The notes: a model not told the origin generated them from the sequence alone. A stretch of DNA of 64,000 bases from Bradyrhizobium sp. CCBAU 051011 (GCF_009930815.1 NZ_CP022222.1:6924501-6988500), one strand, 5' to 3'. Shown: positions 49,949 through 61,541, counted from the stretch's first letter. Numbers and translations: made by a program.

Positions 49949-50917
49949 ATGACCGCGGCTGTACGGGTATTGTTGGCAGCCGCGTGGCTGCTGTCCGGTG
50001 TCGTGTCGTCATCGGCGCAAAACTATCCGAGCAGGCCGGTGCGCGTCGTGGTCGGCTTTCCCGCCGGCGGACCGACCGACGTCATCGCCCGCCTCGTCGC
50101 GCAGAAGCTTAGCGACAATCTCGGCCAACAGTTTTTCGTCGAGAATATCGGCGGTGCCGGCGGCAACACCGCCGCCGGCCAGGTCGCCCGCATGGCGCCG
50201 GACGGCTACACCATCATGGTGGTCAGCACCGGCTTTGTTGTGAACCCCAGCCTCTACGCCAAGGTGCCGTATGATCCGGTCAAGGATTTTGCGCCGGTGA
50301 CGCTGGTTGCGGTTTCGCCGAATGTCGTGGTGGTCAACCCGCAGCTCGCTGCCAAGACATTGCCCGAACTGGTGCAGCTCATCAGGGACAATCCCGGTAA
50401 ATACAGCTTTGCGGGGCCCGGGGTCGGATCGACGCCGCATTTGGGCGGCGAACTGTTCCGCCTCGCCTTCAAGCTCGACCTGGTCCACGTCCCCTTCACG
50501 GGCGCCGCCCCTGCGATTCAGGCGACGGTCGGGGGACACACGCCGATCGCTTTCACGGCGCTGCCGCCTGCCCTGTCCGCGGTGCAGAGCGGACAGCTGC
50601 GCGCGCTCGGCGTGGCCTCGACCGAGCGTGCCGCGGGTCTGCCGGACGTGCCGACCTTTGCCGAACAGGGCGTGAGCGATCAGGAGGCTGACACGCTGAC
50701 AGGCATTGTCGCGCCGGCCGGAACGCCGAAGGCAATCATCGATCTGCTTCATCGCGAGATCGCCGGGATCGTCGCGCAGCCGGACGTCAAGGAACGCCTC
50801 ACGACGCTCGGCTTCAAGGCGGTTGCGAATACGCCGGATCAGTTCGGCGCACGGATCAGGCTGGAGATGGAAAAGTGGGGCAAGGTGGTGCGCGATGCAA
50901 AGTTGCGGATCGAATAG
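49949..50917 (+). CDS. Bug/TctC-family periplasmic solute-binding protein
   Basis: A 322-residue protein. A signal peptide (MTAAVRVLLAAAWLLSGVVS) is followed by the Bug signature YPSRPVRVVVGFPAGGPTDV and NIGGAGGNTAAGQVARMAPD, then PAGTPKAIIDLLHREIAGI. Such proteins bind carboxylates. No TctA/TctB permease is near, which is common for orphan Bug proteins. Ligand unknown. Confidence 0.9.
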   Translation: MTAAVRVLLAAAWLLSGVVSSSAQNYPSRPVRVVVGFPAGGPTDVIARLVAQKLSDNLGQQFFVENIGGAGGNTAAGQVARMAPDGYTIMVVSTGFVVNPSLYAKVPYDPVKDFAPVTLVAVSPNVVVVNPQLAAKTLPELVQLIRDNPGKYSFAGPGVGSTPHLGGELFRLAFKLDLVHVPFTGAAPAIQATVGGHTPIAFTALPPALSAVQSGQLRALGVASTERAAGLPDVPTFAEQGVSDQEADTLTGIVAPAGTPKAIIDLLHREIAGIVAQPDVKERLTTLGFKAVANTPDQFGARIRLEMEKWGKVVRDAKLRIE

Positions 50918-50922
50918 TGCGT

Positions 50923-51213
50923 TCAGCACCCACGGTTCGATGACGGCTGTTCCACAGCGGCATCCACGATGTTGACGAAGGTCAGGCCGATACGGTTCTT
51001 CTGGATCCAGGCGACCCGGCACTCGTGCACGATCGACGGATCTCTCGCCATCACCAGGCGAAAGTGCTTCGGGACGAAGGCCGGATTGTCGACGTCGATC
51101 GCCGCCCCTTCACGTGAAATATTCCGCACCACGCACGGCATGACGGACCCGCCGGATGAAACATAGGCAGGCTCGTCGATCTCCGTTCGCGGATACTTTC
51201 GCTTCTCTTCCAT
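50923..51213 (-). CDS. PilZ-domain protein
   Basis: A 96-residue single PilZ domain: RKYPR supplies the RxxxR element and RNISREGAAIDV the N/D-x-S-x-x-G element, so cyclic di-GMP binding is likely. The C-terminus has a Cys. It converges on the Bug gene. Compare the damaged PilZ remnant at 9137. Confidence 0.88.
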   Translation of the reverse strand: MEEKRKYPRTEIDEPAYVSSGGSVMPCVVRNISREGAAIDVDNPAFVPKHFRLVMARDPSIVHECRVAWIQKNRIGLTFVNIVDAAVEQPSSNRGC

Positions 51214-51481
51214 CCTGTTCGTCCCGTTCCGGATCGATCCCGGTTAAACCGCAAGGCTAGCGCAAAACCTTAAACAACTCGGCGTGTGCGCCGCAGCGAA
51301 CAGACCCAACCTGCCGAAACCTCGATCCCAAGCAATCGTCCGCGGAGCCATTGTGCAGAGCGGCACGAAATCCGATCGGTTATCTGCACATGTGCTCCGC
51401 GTCGCCATGGGCTTGCCGATTGCGGCGATGGCACGTTAGCTTTTCACCAACGACTGGCACGCGGACGCGACGGACCCACAC

Positions 51482-52684
51482 ATGATCTTGAATACAGCGA
51501 TCGCAAGCTCTGCTGATCTCGCGGGCGACCAGGCGGTGATCGCCCGGGCCGAAGCCATATGTGAGGATGTCGCGAAAGCGTCCGACGATATCGAAGCCGC
51601 GCGGCGGCTGCCGCCGGCTCTGCTCGACAAGCTGCACAAGGCGCAATTGTTCCGGCTGTTGCTGCCCCGTTCGACCAACGGGATCGAAACCGATCCCGTC
51701 ACTTTCTTCCACGTCATCGAAACCATTGCCAAAGCTGACGCTTCCACGGCCTGGTGCCTCAGCCAGGCCGGCGGTTGCGCGATGTCTGCGGCGTATCTGG
51801 ACCTGCCGGTGGCGCAGGCGATCTTCGGCGATCCGCGCGCGGTGCTGGCATGGGGTCCCGGCCCCAAGGTCCGCGCCGTTGAATGCGAAGGCGGCTACAG
51901 GGTGACGGGGGTGTGGTCGTTCGCATCAGGCGGCCGCCATGCGACTTGGCTCGGGGCGCACTGCCCGATCTACGCGGCCGACGGCTCGCCCAAATGCGAT
52001 GCCAACGGAGCCCCGCTCGAGCGCACCATGCTGGTACGCGCCGAAGACGTTGAGTGGACCGACATCTGGAACACGGTAGGGCTGCGCGGCACGGCCAGCG
52101 ACCAGTTCGCGCTCAGCGACTTCTTCGTGAGCGCAGACCATTCGATTACCCGCGAGTTCGAGCGCGAATGCCGCGAGCGCGGCCCGCTCTACCGCATGAG
52201 CAACCACACCTGCTACCAGGTGGGGTTCGCCGGCGTCGCCTGCGGCATCGCCCGCACCGCGCTCGACAATTTCGTCGAGACGATGCGCAACAAGGTGCCG
52301 CGCGGCGCGAGGATGTCGCTGCGCGACAATGCGGTGGTTCAGAGCAACCTTGCCCAAGCAGAAGTCAACCTCCGTGCCGCCCGCGGCTACGTCTTGCAGT
52401 CGATGGCCGACACCTGGAAGGATCTTAGCGCCGGCGCGACCATCACGGTCGCGCAGCGCATGAACATCCGCATGGCCTCGACCCACGCCATTCACAAGGC
52501 GCGCGAGGCGGTCGACTTTGCCTACAACGCCGCAGGCGCCACCGCGATCTTCGAAAACCATCCGCTGGAGCGGCGATTCCGCGATATCCACACCGTGACC
52601 CAGCAACTGCAGGGCCAGCTCCGGCATTTTGAAACGGTCGGTGCCTGGATGATGGGCGTCGATACCGATCTCAGCTTTGTTTAG
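51482..52684 (+). CDS. acyl-CoA-dehydrogenase-fold flavoenzyme
   Basis: A 400-residue protein of the acyl-CoA dehydrogenase superfamily, similar to the flavin-dependent hydroxylase branch (HsaA/DszC-like): ADASTAWCLSQAGGCAMSA, then VTGVWSFASGGRHATWLGAH, IWNTVGLRGTASDQFALSDF, and C-terminal AYNAAGATAIFENHPLERR with FRDIHTVTQQLQ. No acyl-CoA catalytic Glu was located. It probably works with a flavin reductase. The VOC gene follows after 11 bases. Confidence 0.85.
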   Translation: MILNTAIASSADLAGDQAVIARAEAICEDVAKASDDIEAARRLPPALLDKLHKAQLFRLLLPRSTNGIETDPVTFFHVIETIAKADASTAWCLSQAGGCAMSAAYLDLPVAQAIFGDPRAVLAWGPGPKVRAVECEGGYRVTGVWSFASGGRHATWLGAHCPIYAADGSPKCDANGAPLERTMLVRAEDVEWTDIWNTVGLRGTASDQFALSDFFVSADHSITREFERECRERGPLYRMSNHTCYQVGFAGVACGIARTALDNFVETMRNKVPRGARMSLRDNAVVQSNLAQAEVNLRAARGYVLQSMADTWKDLSAGATITVAQRMNIRMASTHAIHKAREAVDFAYNAAGATAIFENHPLERRFRDIHTVTQQLQGQLRHFETVGAWMMGVDTDLSFV

Positions 52685-52695
52685 GAGAAACGACC

Positions 52696-53097
52696 ATGGG
52701 ACTTGGCGCGCTGCAGCACTACACGATCGAGCCCTCTGATCTCGAGCGCGCCAAGGATTTCTATTGCGACGTCCTTGGGCTGGAGAACGGCGACCGCCCC
52801 CCGCTCGATTTTCCCGGCTACTGGCTCTACTCGGGCGGCACAGCCACGGTGCATCTGATGGGCACCCGCAAGCCGCGCGAAGGCATCGTGGTGCGCGGTA
52901 CCGAGAGGAAGTACGAGGATACCGGTCGGCTTGACCACATCGCCTTTGCGGCGACCGACGTCGAGGGGATGCGCAAGCGCCTGCAGGCGAAAGGCGTCAA
53001 ATTCCGCGAGAGCATCGTGCCGCGTACCGGCGATACCCAGTTCTTCCTCTACGACCCCGATGGCGTCGGCGTCGAACTGAACTTTCCGAAGACCTGA
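52696..53097 (+). CDS. VOC-superfamily protein
   Basis: A 133-residue glyoxalase/dioxygenase-fold protein: LGALQHYTIEPSDLERAKDF, CDVLGLENGDRPPLDFPGYW, LDHIAFAATDVEGMR and FFLYDPDGVGVELNF. Candidate metal ligands are H8, H55-region and E in the last motif. ATG follows the flavoenzyme gene, with GGAGAAA before it. The pair suggests ring hydroxylation and cleavage, or aldehyde handling. Confidence 0.87.
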   Translation: MGLGALQHYTIEPSDLERAKDFYCDVLGLENGDRPPLDFPGYWLYSGGTATVHLMGTRKPREGIVVRGTERKYEDTGRLDHIAFAATDVEGMRKRLQAKGVKFRESIVPRTGDTQFFLYDPDGVGVELNFPKT

Positions 53098-53423
53098 GGC
53101 CCTCCAGGCCCATGCCTGACTTCAAAGGACGGCACCAGCATGGACGCCGGTGCCGTACGTGATGTTGAGGGGCAACACTTGCAACCAAAGACTGAAGTTC
53201 CCGACAACGCCGCGAGTCAGCCACGACTATGGCGCCAGTCCGTCAGGGTTTCTTCATCATTGCAATGAGATTGGGGGAGCCGCGCCGCTGCGGCAGAATA
53301 GCCGGGTGCCGTGCCTTTCAACCTACCCCAGGGCCTGCGTACCCGGCTATTCGTCCGGCGAGCCAGCTATAGCGTTTTCGAGCGACACGGGTTCGCGTTA
53401 AGAAAACGCGTCAAAACGAGAAT
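53098..53423. other. gap without recognised gene
   Basis: A GGCACC/GGTGCC hairpin near 53130-53153 has no T-run. No credible gene is seen on either strand. Confidence 0.5.
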
Positions 53424-54212
53424 CTAATCGAGCCCGCGTTCGTGGCTCAGATTGACCATTTCCTGAATGAAGACCGCCTTTTGCTTGTCGTCCAGGCTGG
53501 CGAATAGCGGCTCGGCCGCATCCGCCACGTTGCGCTGATCTACAGCGCGGTCGTTGAGAAACTGGGCCTCATTGCGCATCTGCTCGATGATGTCGTCAGG
53601 CGGATCGCGCTTGGCGCGCGCAACACGCAGGTTGAGCCGGTCAGCACCGTTATGACCGAGATAGTGCATCGCACTGTTGAACCCCGCCCAATGCTTTTCC
53701 TGCTCGGGCGTGAGGTTCAGCTCCTTCTTGATCCGTTCGATATTGGCATCGCTGTTGGCGACGATCTGTTCGGCCGTCAGTTGCGGCGCGCCGGTCTGGG
53801 TGAGGACGGGTCGCTGCTGCTGCGGTTGCTGCTGTTGTTGCTGCTTGGCGGTCTTGGTAGCCTTGCTTCCCTTCGCCGGCTTCGACGTGTCACCCTGCTT
53901 GGAAGGCTCGCCTTGTTTGGAAGCCTCACCCTGCTTGGCAGTATCCTTTGCCGCCGGCGCCTGTCCGCCCTTGTTGCCCCCGGTCAGCACACCGGTGACT
54001 CCGGTCACGACGCCCACGACGCCGCCAATGGCGCCGCCAAGCACGCCGCCGACCGGGCCCGCCGCCTTGTTACCCTCGCGGGCGCCCTTCTCGACACCCT
54101 GAACCAGCTGCGCATCCGCAAGCCGCGGCGCGCTGAGAAGCATGATGGCGGCCAACCCCATGGCCACGCACACTTTCCACCGCGTGCGCAGTTTGGACGT
54201 TGGGCTAGTCAT
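53424..54212 (-). CDS. Spy/CpxP-like LTXXQ-motif periplasmic protein
   Basis: A 262-residue exported protein. A signal peptide up to about ADAQ is followed by a Gly/Val-rich stretch (GGVLGGAIGGVVGVVTGV), a Lys/Gln/Ser-rich linker with a poly-Gln run, and a C-terminal helical LTXXQ domain with LTAEQ and LTPEQEKHW. Spy-like proteins are periplasmic chaperones of envelope stress. The linker is unusually long. Confidence 0.82.
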   Translation of the reverse strand: MTSPTSKLRTRWKVCVAMGLAAIMLLSAPRLADAQLVQGVEKGAREGNKAAGPVGGVLGGAIGGVVGVVTGVTGVLTGGNKGGQAPAAKDTAKQGEASKQGEPSKQGDTSKPAKGSKATKTAKQQQQQQPQQQRPVLTQTGAPQLTAEQIVANSDANIERIKKELNLTPEQEKHWAGFNSAMHYLGHNGADRLNLRVARAKRDPPDDIIEQMRNEAQFLNDRAVDQRNVADAAEPLFASLDDKQKAVFIQEMVNLSHERGLD

Positions 54213-54640
54213 GATTGGTCTCCGTGGTCGTTAACTAGGACTGATGTCCTCGAATCTGAATCTTATCGTTTTAGCGACGAGCAAGTCTAGCCGCGGTGCT
54301 GACCGTTATCGCTGGCGTCGAAATATCAAACCCGTAGACCGGGAACCCCGCGGCGCGACCGCAATCTCCAAACTCTCTCGCGTTCATCATGCCGTGTGCA
54401 ACGCAATATGCCGCGCAGAGAGGCATTGCAGTATTCCGACCGCTGGAAAATTTGCACGCAACGTTAGTTCTAGAATGTCGCACATGTCATTTCTCGACAG
54501 ACGTGTTCAATTCTGTTCTGATTGCGCAACCAAATCTCCGCGGGGCAGCCATCCCAAATCGGCGCGATCGCGTGAATGCCAATAAGAATAAGAAGAGGAA
54601 CAACGAGACGACAACAAGAAGCAAGCAAAGAGGAAACGCC
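54213..54640. other. upstream region of the ABC transporter operon
   Basis: No gene is recognised. It is A/T-richer than its surroundings toward 54560-54640, with repeated AAGAA/AACAA stretches just before the ribosome site AGAGGAAAC. It probably holds the operon promoter; no operator can be read. Confidence 0.5.
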
Positions 54641-55981
54641 ATGTCACGCAAGAAGCTTTCTCGCCGACAATTCGTTGCTGCTACTGCGCTGTCATCTGCG
54701 GCGCTCATCACCGCGCCCTATGTGCGTGGCGCCTACGCTGCAGGTAAGCTTTCGATCGGCTTCTGGGACCACTGGGTTCCCGGCGCCAACAAGGCTTCCA
54801 CCGATCTCGTCAATGCCTGGGCCGAGAAGGAAAAGGTCGAGGTTCAGATCGACTACATCCCGAGCCAGGGCAACAAGAACCTGCTGACCATCGCAGCCGA
54901 AGCGCAGGCGAAATCCGGTCACGACATTCTGGCCATGCCGACCTGGTGGCCGCATGCGCAGGCCGAGCTGCTTGAACCCATGAACGACGTCATGGAAGGC
55001 CTCATCAAGCAGAACGGTGAACCCAACGGCACGGTGAAATATCTCGGTCAGTCCAAGGGCAAATGGCTTGCGGTGCCGGCGAGCGTCGGCAGCCAGATCA
55101 AGGGTCCCTGCTCCCGCATCGACCTGATGAAGCAGCATGCCGGCATCGACGTACAGGCGCTGTATCCCGCCGGTGCCCCACCGAAGGCCGATAGCTGGAA
55201 TCTGGAGACCTTCCTGAAGGCCGCAGAGGCCTGCCAGAAGGCCGGCGTTCCCTTCGGTATCGGGCTTGGCGAGACTAGCGACAATGTCGATACGGCAGGC
55301 GCGATCTTCCAGTCGTTCGGTGCAGCCCTTGTCGATGAGAAGGGCAACCTCACTGTCAAAACTGACGCGGTGCGCCAGGCACTGGAATACTACAAGAAGC
55401 TGATCTCCTTCCTGCCGCCGGATGCCGGCGCCTGGGACGACTCCTCCAACAACAAATGGCTGGTCTCCGGCAGGGGCGCCATGATCATGAACCCACCGAG
55501 CGCCTGGGCAGTCGCCAAGCGCGACGCACCGCAGGTGGCCGAGCAGTGCTGGACTCATGGCTTCCCGGCCGGACCGAAGGGCCGCTACGCGCCCTACCTC
55601 GCCTACTTCTGGGGCACCTGGTCGTTCTCCAAGAACAAGGAAGCGGCCAAGAGCGTGCTCAGGGCGCTTTCACAACCTGATGCGATCGAGAAGATGTGCG
55701 TGGCGAGCGGTGGCTATGACCTGCCCTGCTACGAAAAGCTCACTACCCTGAAGGTCTGGCAAGAGGAAGGGCCGCCGAAGGGCACGCTCTACCACTATCC
55801 GAACCCGCACAACCACCAGACGCTTTCGATCGCCGCGGCGCCCGCTCCGCCGAAGATCGCACAGCAGATCTATACGCAGGCAACGTTGACCAAGATGTGC
55901 CTGCGTTATCACAAGGGCGAAGCGATGGAAAAGGTGCTCGCCTGGGCTGAAGGCGAGTGCGAAGGCTTCATGCGGAGCTGA
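54641..55981 (+). CDS. ABC transporter substrate-binding protein with Tat signal
   Basis: A 446-residue CUT1-type binding protein. The N-terminal twin-arginine signal SRRQFVAATALSS ends near AYAAG. Domains of the family 1 extracellular fold: GFWDHWVPGANKASTDLVNA, DILAMPTWWPHAQAELLEPM, then GRGAMIMNPPSAW. ATG 54641 is preceded by AGAGGAAAC. It is followed by two permeases and an ATPase. Sugar, polyol or amino-sugar ligands are typical; the actual one is unknown. Confidence 0.92.
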   Translation: MSRKKLSRRQFVAATALSSAALITAPYVRGAYAAGKLSIGFWDHWVPGANKASTDLVNAWAEKEKVEVQIDYIPSQGNKNLLTIAAEAQAKSGHDILAMPTWWPHAQAELLEPMNDVMEGLIKQNGEPNGTVKYLGQSKGKWLAVPASVGSQIKGPCSRIDLMKQHAGIDVQALYPAGAPPKADSWNLETFLKAAEACQKAGVPFGIGLGETSDNVDTAGAIFQSFGAALVDEKGNLTVKTDAVRQALEYYKKLISFLPPDAGAWDDSSNNKWLVSGRGAMIMNPPSAWAVAKRDAPQVAEQCWTHGFPAGPKGRYAPYLAYFWGTWSFSKNKEAAKSVLRALSQPDAIEKMCVASGGYDLPCYEKLTTLKVWQEEGPPKGTLYHYPNPHNHQTLSIAAAPAPPKIAQQIYTQATLTKMCLRYHKGEAMEKVLAWAEGECEGFMRS

Positions 55982-56081
55982 CGGAGGGGACGTCATGGCG
56001 GCCCGCTTGATCGCAGGCCGCCATTCCCTATCCGCTGTCAATCATAGGCGCGGCGAAACCTTACAGGGATAAAAACACACC

Positions 56082-57017
56082 ATGGCTGACGTCGCATTGC
56101 AGCCGAACCGGGCCGCCGCGCAAGCTGCGCGCAAACGCTCGAGCCTGCACAGTATGATGAAGCGCAAATCGACTGTGGCGTTCCTGATGACGCTGCCGCT
56201 GATCCTCCTGATCGCGACCCTTGTGATCTATCCGGCATTCTACGCGCTGCACCTCGCGACGTTGAACAAGTCGATGCAGCGCTTCGTCGGGCTCAGCAAT
56301 TTCGAATTCCTGTTCAAGCGCGAGACGTTCTGGCTCGTCGTCAAGCAATCCTGCATCTTCGCGATCACGGCCGTCATCTTCAAGGCGCTGCTGGGCTTTA
56401 TCATTGCGCATTTCGTTCACAACATACCGGCCAAGGGCCAGCGCAAATGGCGCGGCATGCTGCTGGTACCGTGGGTAATCCCCCCGGCGATGAGCACACT
56501 GGCGTGGCTGTGGCTGTTTGACCCCTCCTACAGTGCGTTCAACTACACGCTCTCGTTCTTCGGCATCGGGCCGATCCCATGGACCGGCGATGCCATGTGG
56601 GCGCGCTTCTCGGTCATTCTCGTCAACATCTGGGTCGGCGCACCGTTCTTCATGATCATGTATCTGGCGGCGCTGAAATCCGTTCCGGAACAACTCTACG
56701 AGGCCGCGGCCATCGACGGCGCCAATTGGTGGCAGCGCATCTGGTACGTCACGCTGCCGATGATGCGAAACATTATCGCGATTACGACGCTGTTCTCGCT
56801 AATCGTGACCTTCGCCAACTTTGACATCGTGCGCATCCTGACCGCGGGCGGCCCGCTCGATCACACCCATATCTTCGCGACGTGGGCGTTCCGCATCGGG
56901 ATCGAGGGCAGCGATATACCGCTGGGCGCCAGCGTATCCCTCTTCATGGTGCCGATTCTGGCGGTCGCGGCGATCTTCATCCTGCGCGACGTCAACAAAC
57001 GCGGGAATGAAGCCTGA
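56082..57017 (+). CDS. ABC transporter permease, MalF-like
   Basis: A 311-residue inner-membrane permease with six helices. The EAA loop is EQLYEAAAIDGANWWQRIWY. A basic N-terminal tail precedes the first helix (VAFLMTLPLILLIATLVIYP). ACAGGGATAAAA precedes the ATG. Its stop overlaps the ATG of the next permease by one base (GATGA type coupling). Confidence 0.95.
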   Translation: MADVALQPNRAAAQAARKRSSLHSMMKRKSTVAFLMTLPLILLIATLVIYPAFYALHLATLNKSMQRFVGLSNFEFLFKRETFWLVVKQSCIFAITAVIFKALLGFIIAHFVHNIPAKGQRKWRGMLLVPWVIPPAMSTLAWLWLFDPSYSAFNYTLSFFGIGPIPWTGDAMWARFSVILVNIWVGAPFFMIMYLAALKSVPEQLYEAAAIDGANWWQRIWYVTLPMMRNIIAITTLFSLIVTFANFDIVRILTAGGPLDHTHIFATWAFRIGIEGSDIPLGASVSLFMVPILAVAAIFILRDVNKRGNEA

Positions 57018-57928
57018 TGACAACGGTGACCATCGACAAGGCCGCGCCGACCCGCAAGGTCAAATACGGCAGCATGAGCCGCGACCGCGCCTGGGCACTG
57101 CGCTGGTCGTATTTCTTCCTGGTGATCTTCGCGATCTTCTTCCTGACGCCGCCGATCTACATGTTCATCACCTCGCTGAAGAGCAGCGCGGAGATTTCGG
57201 CGGCAACCAATCCGTGGTGGGTGTTCCACCCAACGCTCGACAACTATGTCGGTCTGCTGACCTCGAACCAGTTTCTGCGCTTCTTCTGGAATTCGGCGAT
57301 CGTCTCGATCTTCGTCGTCACCATCACCATGCTGATAGCAGTACCCGCTGCCTTTGCGCTGTCGAGGATGCGGTTCTGGGGTTCGGCGACGCTCGCGACC
57401 GGCGTGTTCCTGACCTATCTCATTCCCGAGACGCTGCTGTTCATTCCGCTGTTCAAGATGTTCGCGGTGATCGGCGACTGGACCGGCATCCAGCTCATCA
57501 ACAGATGGTACGTGCTGCTGATCCTCTATCCGACACTTACGGTGCCCTTCTGCACCTGGATCATGATCGGCTACTTCGCCTCAATTCCGAAGGAGCTCGA
57601 TGAAGCCGCCATTATCGACGGCGCATCCTGGTTCCAGACGCTGACGCGGATATTCATCCCGGTGGCGTTGCCGGGCCTGATCGCAGCGACGATCTTCGCC
57701 TTCACAGTCTCCTGGGCGCAATTCCTCTATCCGCTGGTCTTCACTACGTCGACTGACCAGCTCGTGATGCCCGTTGGCATCATCACGACGCTGATCAAGG
57801 GCGACGTGTTCAATTGGGGACAGATCATGACCGGCGCCCTGCTCGGCGCCGCGCCCCCGCTCATCATCTACGCATTCCTGATGGACTATTACATTGCCGG
57901 CCTGACCGCCGGTGCGACGAAGGGTTGA
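57017..57928 (+). CDS. ABC transporter permease, MalG-like
   Basis: A 303-residue permease with six helices; the EAA loop is [20 protein letters not shown]. It couples to the preceding permease by overlap. The ATPase gene starts four bases after its stop. Confidence 0.95.
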   Translation: MTTVTIDKAAPTRKVKYGSMSRDRAWALRWSYFFLVIFAIFFLTPPIYMFITSLKSSAEISAATNPWWVFHPTLDNYVGLLTSNQFLRFFWNSAIVSIFVVTITMLIAVPAAFALSRMRFWGSATLATGVFLTYLIPETLLFIPLFKMFAVIGDWTGIQLINRWYVLLILYPTLTVPFCTWIMIGYFASIPKELDEAAIIDGASWFQTLTRIFIPVALPGLIAATIFAFTVSWAQFLYPLVFTTSTDQLVMPVGIITTLIKGDVFNWGQIMTGALLGAAPPLIIYAFLMDYYIAGLTAGATKG

Positions 57929-57932
57929 TCTC

Positions 57933-59033
<1,101 letters not shown>

Positions 59034-59063
59034 CGGCGCATTAGCGAGACCCAAGGGCAGGAA

Positions 59064-60053
59064 ATGGCTACCAACAAGAAGAAAATCTTCATCACGGAAT
59101 CGATGTCGCAGCAGGGAAGAGCGCTACTTCATGCGCGCGACGACATCGAGATCGTCGAATTTCCCAACATGATTGCGCAGAAGGATTTCGAGGCCAAGCT
59201 GAAGGAGCATGCGCCGGTGCACGGTGTCGCCCTCGGCGGCACCCGCTTCGGCGAGCCCGAACTCGAAGCCTCGAAAGACATGCTGGTGGTTACCCGGATC
59301 GGCGTCGGCTTTGACGCTGTTGACGTCCCCGCGCTCAGCCGCCGCAAGGTCCCGCTGATGGTGGCCGGCACCGCCAATTCGCCGTCCGTTGCCGAGCATG
59401 CGGTATTCATGATGCTGACGCTCGCCAAGCGCGCGACAGAAATGCATTCGCTCGTCAGGGACGACAAATGGGCTGATAGGCTCGGAATGCTGCCCTTTGA
59501 CCTCTTCGGCAAGACGGTGCTGATCGTCGGCTTCGGGCGCATCGGCACCCGCACCGCCAAGCGGTGCCTCGCGATGGAAATGAACGTGTTGGTTTACGAC
59601 CCCTACAAGTCCGCCGCCGACATCAAGGCCGCCGGCTGCGAACCGGTCGCCGACCTCGACGCCGCGCTGCCGCGCGCTGACTTCCTCACCATCCATTGTC
59701 CGAAAAACCCGGAGACGGTCGGCATGTTCAATGCCGACAGGCTGAAGCGGCTGAAGCCATCAGCCTATCTGATCAACACGGCGCGCGGCGGAATCGTCGA
59801 CGAGGCCGCGCTGCACGCAGCCCTGGTGTCCGGCAAGCTTGCCGGCGCGGGCCTCGACGTTTTCGAGCAGGAGCCCCCGCCGGCCGGTCAGGCATTGCTC
59901 GCCCTGCCGAACGTCATCATGGCGCCGCATGTCGCAGGTGTCACGGTGGAAGCCGTGGACCGGATGAGCGAGCAAACCGCCCGCAACATCCTGAGCGTAT
60001 TGGACGGCGATCCGGTGCGTCAGAACGTGATCAATCAGGACGTGCTCGGCTGA
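59064..60053 (+). CDS. D-2-hydroxyacid dehydrogenase
   Basis: A 329-residue NAD-dependent dehydrogenase of the phosphoglycerate-dehydrogenase group. The Rossmann motif is LIVGFGRIGTRTAKR. Catalytic Arg is in NTARGGIVDE, Glu in DVFEQEPP and His in MAPHVAGVTVEA. Its place after the ABC ATPase suggests the transported compound is oxidised or reduced as a 2-hydroxy/2-oxo acid. Confidence 0.92.
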   Translation: MATNKKKIFITESMSQQGRALLHARDDIEIVEFPNMIAQKDFEAKLKEHAPVHGVALGGTRFGEPELEASKDMLVVTRIGVGFDAVDVPALSRRKVPLMVAGTANSPSVAEHAVFMMLTLAKRATEMHSLVRDDKWADRLGMLPFDLFGKTVLIVGFGRIGTRTAKRCLAMEMNVLVYDPYKSAADIKAAGCEPVADLDAALPRADFLTIHCPKNPETVGMFNADRLKRLKPSAYLINTARGGIVDEAALHAALVSGKLAGAGLDVFEQEPPPAGQALLALPNVIMAPHVAGVTVEAVDRMSEQTARNILSVLDGDPVRQNVINQDVLG

Positions 60054-60116
60054 ACCATCGGAGTGAATGGTCCGGCGCGGCCGTTCCATCGGCCCGCCGG
60101 CAAGCGAGGTATCTGC

Positions 60117-61541
60117 ATGGCCTTCAAGGAATACGGCAATTTTGATGCGGTCGGCCTCGCCGAACTGGTTCGGAAGAAACAGGTCTCGGCCAAGGAATTG
60201 CTCGATGAGGCCATCGCTCGTACCGCGAAGGTTGATCCGCAGATCAACGCTGTTGTCGTCAAGCATTACGACTATGCCGAGCGCCAGGTCGCGCGCGGCC
60301 TGCCCGATGGCCCCTTTACGGGCGTACCGTTTCTGCTGAAAGACCTCGACCTCCTGGAGGGCACGCGCACGACCTCCGGCGCCACGGTCCTGAAGGATTT
60401 TATGGCCGACCACAGCGGCACGCTCGTGCAGCGCTTCCTCGACACCGGCGTGTCGATCTTCGGCAAGAGCTCGAGCCCCGAATTCGGCCTGATGCCGACG
60501 ACGGAGTCGCGCCTGCACGGGCCGACCCGGAACCCCTGGAATCTCGAGCATTCTTCCGGCGGGTCATCGGGCGGCGCGGCGGCGGCTGTTGCCGCCCGCA
60601 TCCTCCCCTTCGCGCATGCCAGCGACGGCGGCGGCTCGATCCGGATCCCCGCCTCCGCGTCCGGCGTGTTCGGCCTGAAGCCGACCCGGGCGCGCAATCC
60701 ACTCGGTCCCGATCGCGGCGAAGGCTGGGGTGGCTTCGCCTGCGGCCATGTCGTCAGCATCAGCGTGCGCGACAGCGCTGTGATGATGGATGCGATCCAC
60801 GGCCCGGAGCCGTCGAGCCCCTACATCGCGCCGCCGCCGGAGCGGCCGTTCTCGCAGGAAGTCGGCCGCGACCCCGGCCGGCTGCGCATCGCCTTCACCG
60901 ATAAGTCGCCGTATGGCGACGCCATCGACCCTGAAATTGCGGCAGCGGTGCGCGAGATCGCAAGCCTGCTGGCGGGGCTCGGCCATCACGTCGAGGAACG
61001 CGCGCCGAAGCTTCCCGCCGATCCGGCCGCGACCATAACCACGATCGTCGGCGCCAACACCGCGCTGACGGTGCGGGTGCTCGAGCAGAGGTTCGGTCGA
61101 GAGATGACGGACAGGGATCTCGAGATCTTGACGCTCGCGCACTCGCACAACGCAAAGAAGAACACGGCGACCGACTATGTCGCCGCCCAGCTTGCCGCCT
61201 TCCAGATATCCCGTTCGCTGGCGACCTTCTTCGAGAGCTGCGACGTCTTCCTGTCTCCGACCTTGTGCGCGCCGCCGCTGCGCATCGGTGAACTCAACAC
61301 CATGTCGAACGACCTGTCGCACATCGTCCCAATCCTGCGCCGTTATATGCCGGGGACCTCGATATTCAACATGTCAGGACAGCCGGCGATGTCGGTGCCG
61401 CTCGCATGGAACAGGGCCGGGTTGCCGCTCGGCATGATGTTCTCGGCCAGATTTGGCGACGAGGCGACCCTGTTCAGGCTGGCCGGCCAGCTCGAACAGG
61501 AGCGTCCCTGGAAGACTATGTTACCACCGGTATGCGCCTAA
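60117..61541 (+). CDS. amidase, AS family
   Basis: A 474-residue amidase-signature enzyme. The Ser-cisSer-Lys triad is seen in VPFLLKDLDLLEG (Lys), SSGGSSGGAAAAVAARI (nucleophile Ser and cis-Ser) and FAHASDGGGSIRIPASASG. ATG 60117 lies 63 bases after the dehydrogenase stop. The pathway probably hydrolyses an amide in the catabolism of the imported compound. Confidence 0.92.
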   Translation: MAFKEYGNFDAVGLAELVRKKQVSAKELLDEAIARTAKVDPQINAVVVKHYDYAERQVARGLPDGPFTGVPFLLKDLDLLEGTRTTSGATVLKDFMADHSGTLVQRFLDTGVSIFGKSSSPEFGLMPTTESRLHGPTRNPWNLEHSSGGSSGGAAAAVAARILPFAHASDGGGSIRIPASASGVFGLKPTRARNPLGPDRGEGWGGFACGHVVSISVRDSAVMMDAIHGPEPSSPYIAPPPERPFSQEVGRDPGRLRIAFTDKSPYGDAIDPEIAAAVREIASLLAGLGHHVEERAPKLPADPAATITTIVGANTALTVRVLEQRFGREMTDRDLEILTLAHSHNAKKNTATDYVAAQLAAFQISRSLATFFESCDVFLSPTLCAPPLRIGELNTMSNDLSHIVPILRRYMPGTSIFNMSGQPAMSVPLAWNRAGLPLGMMFSARFGDEATLFRLAGQLEQERPWKTMLPPVCA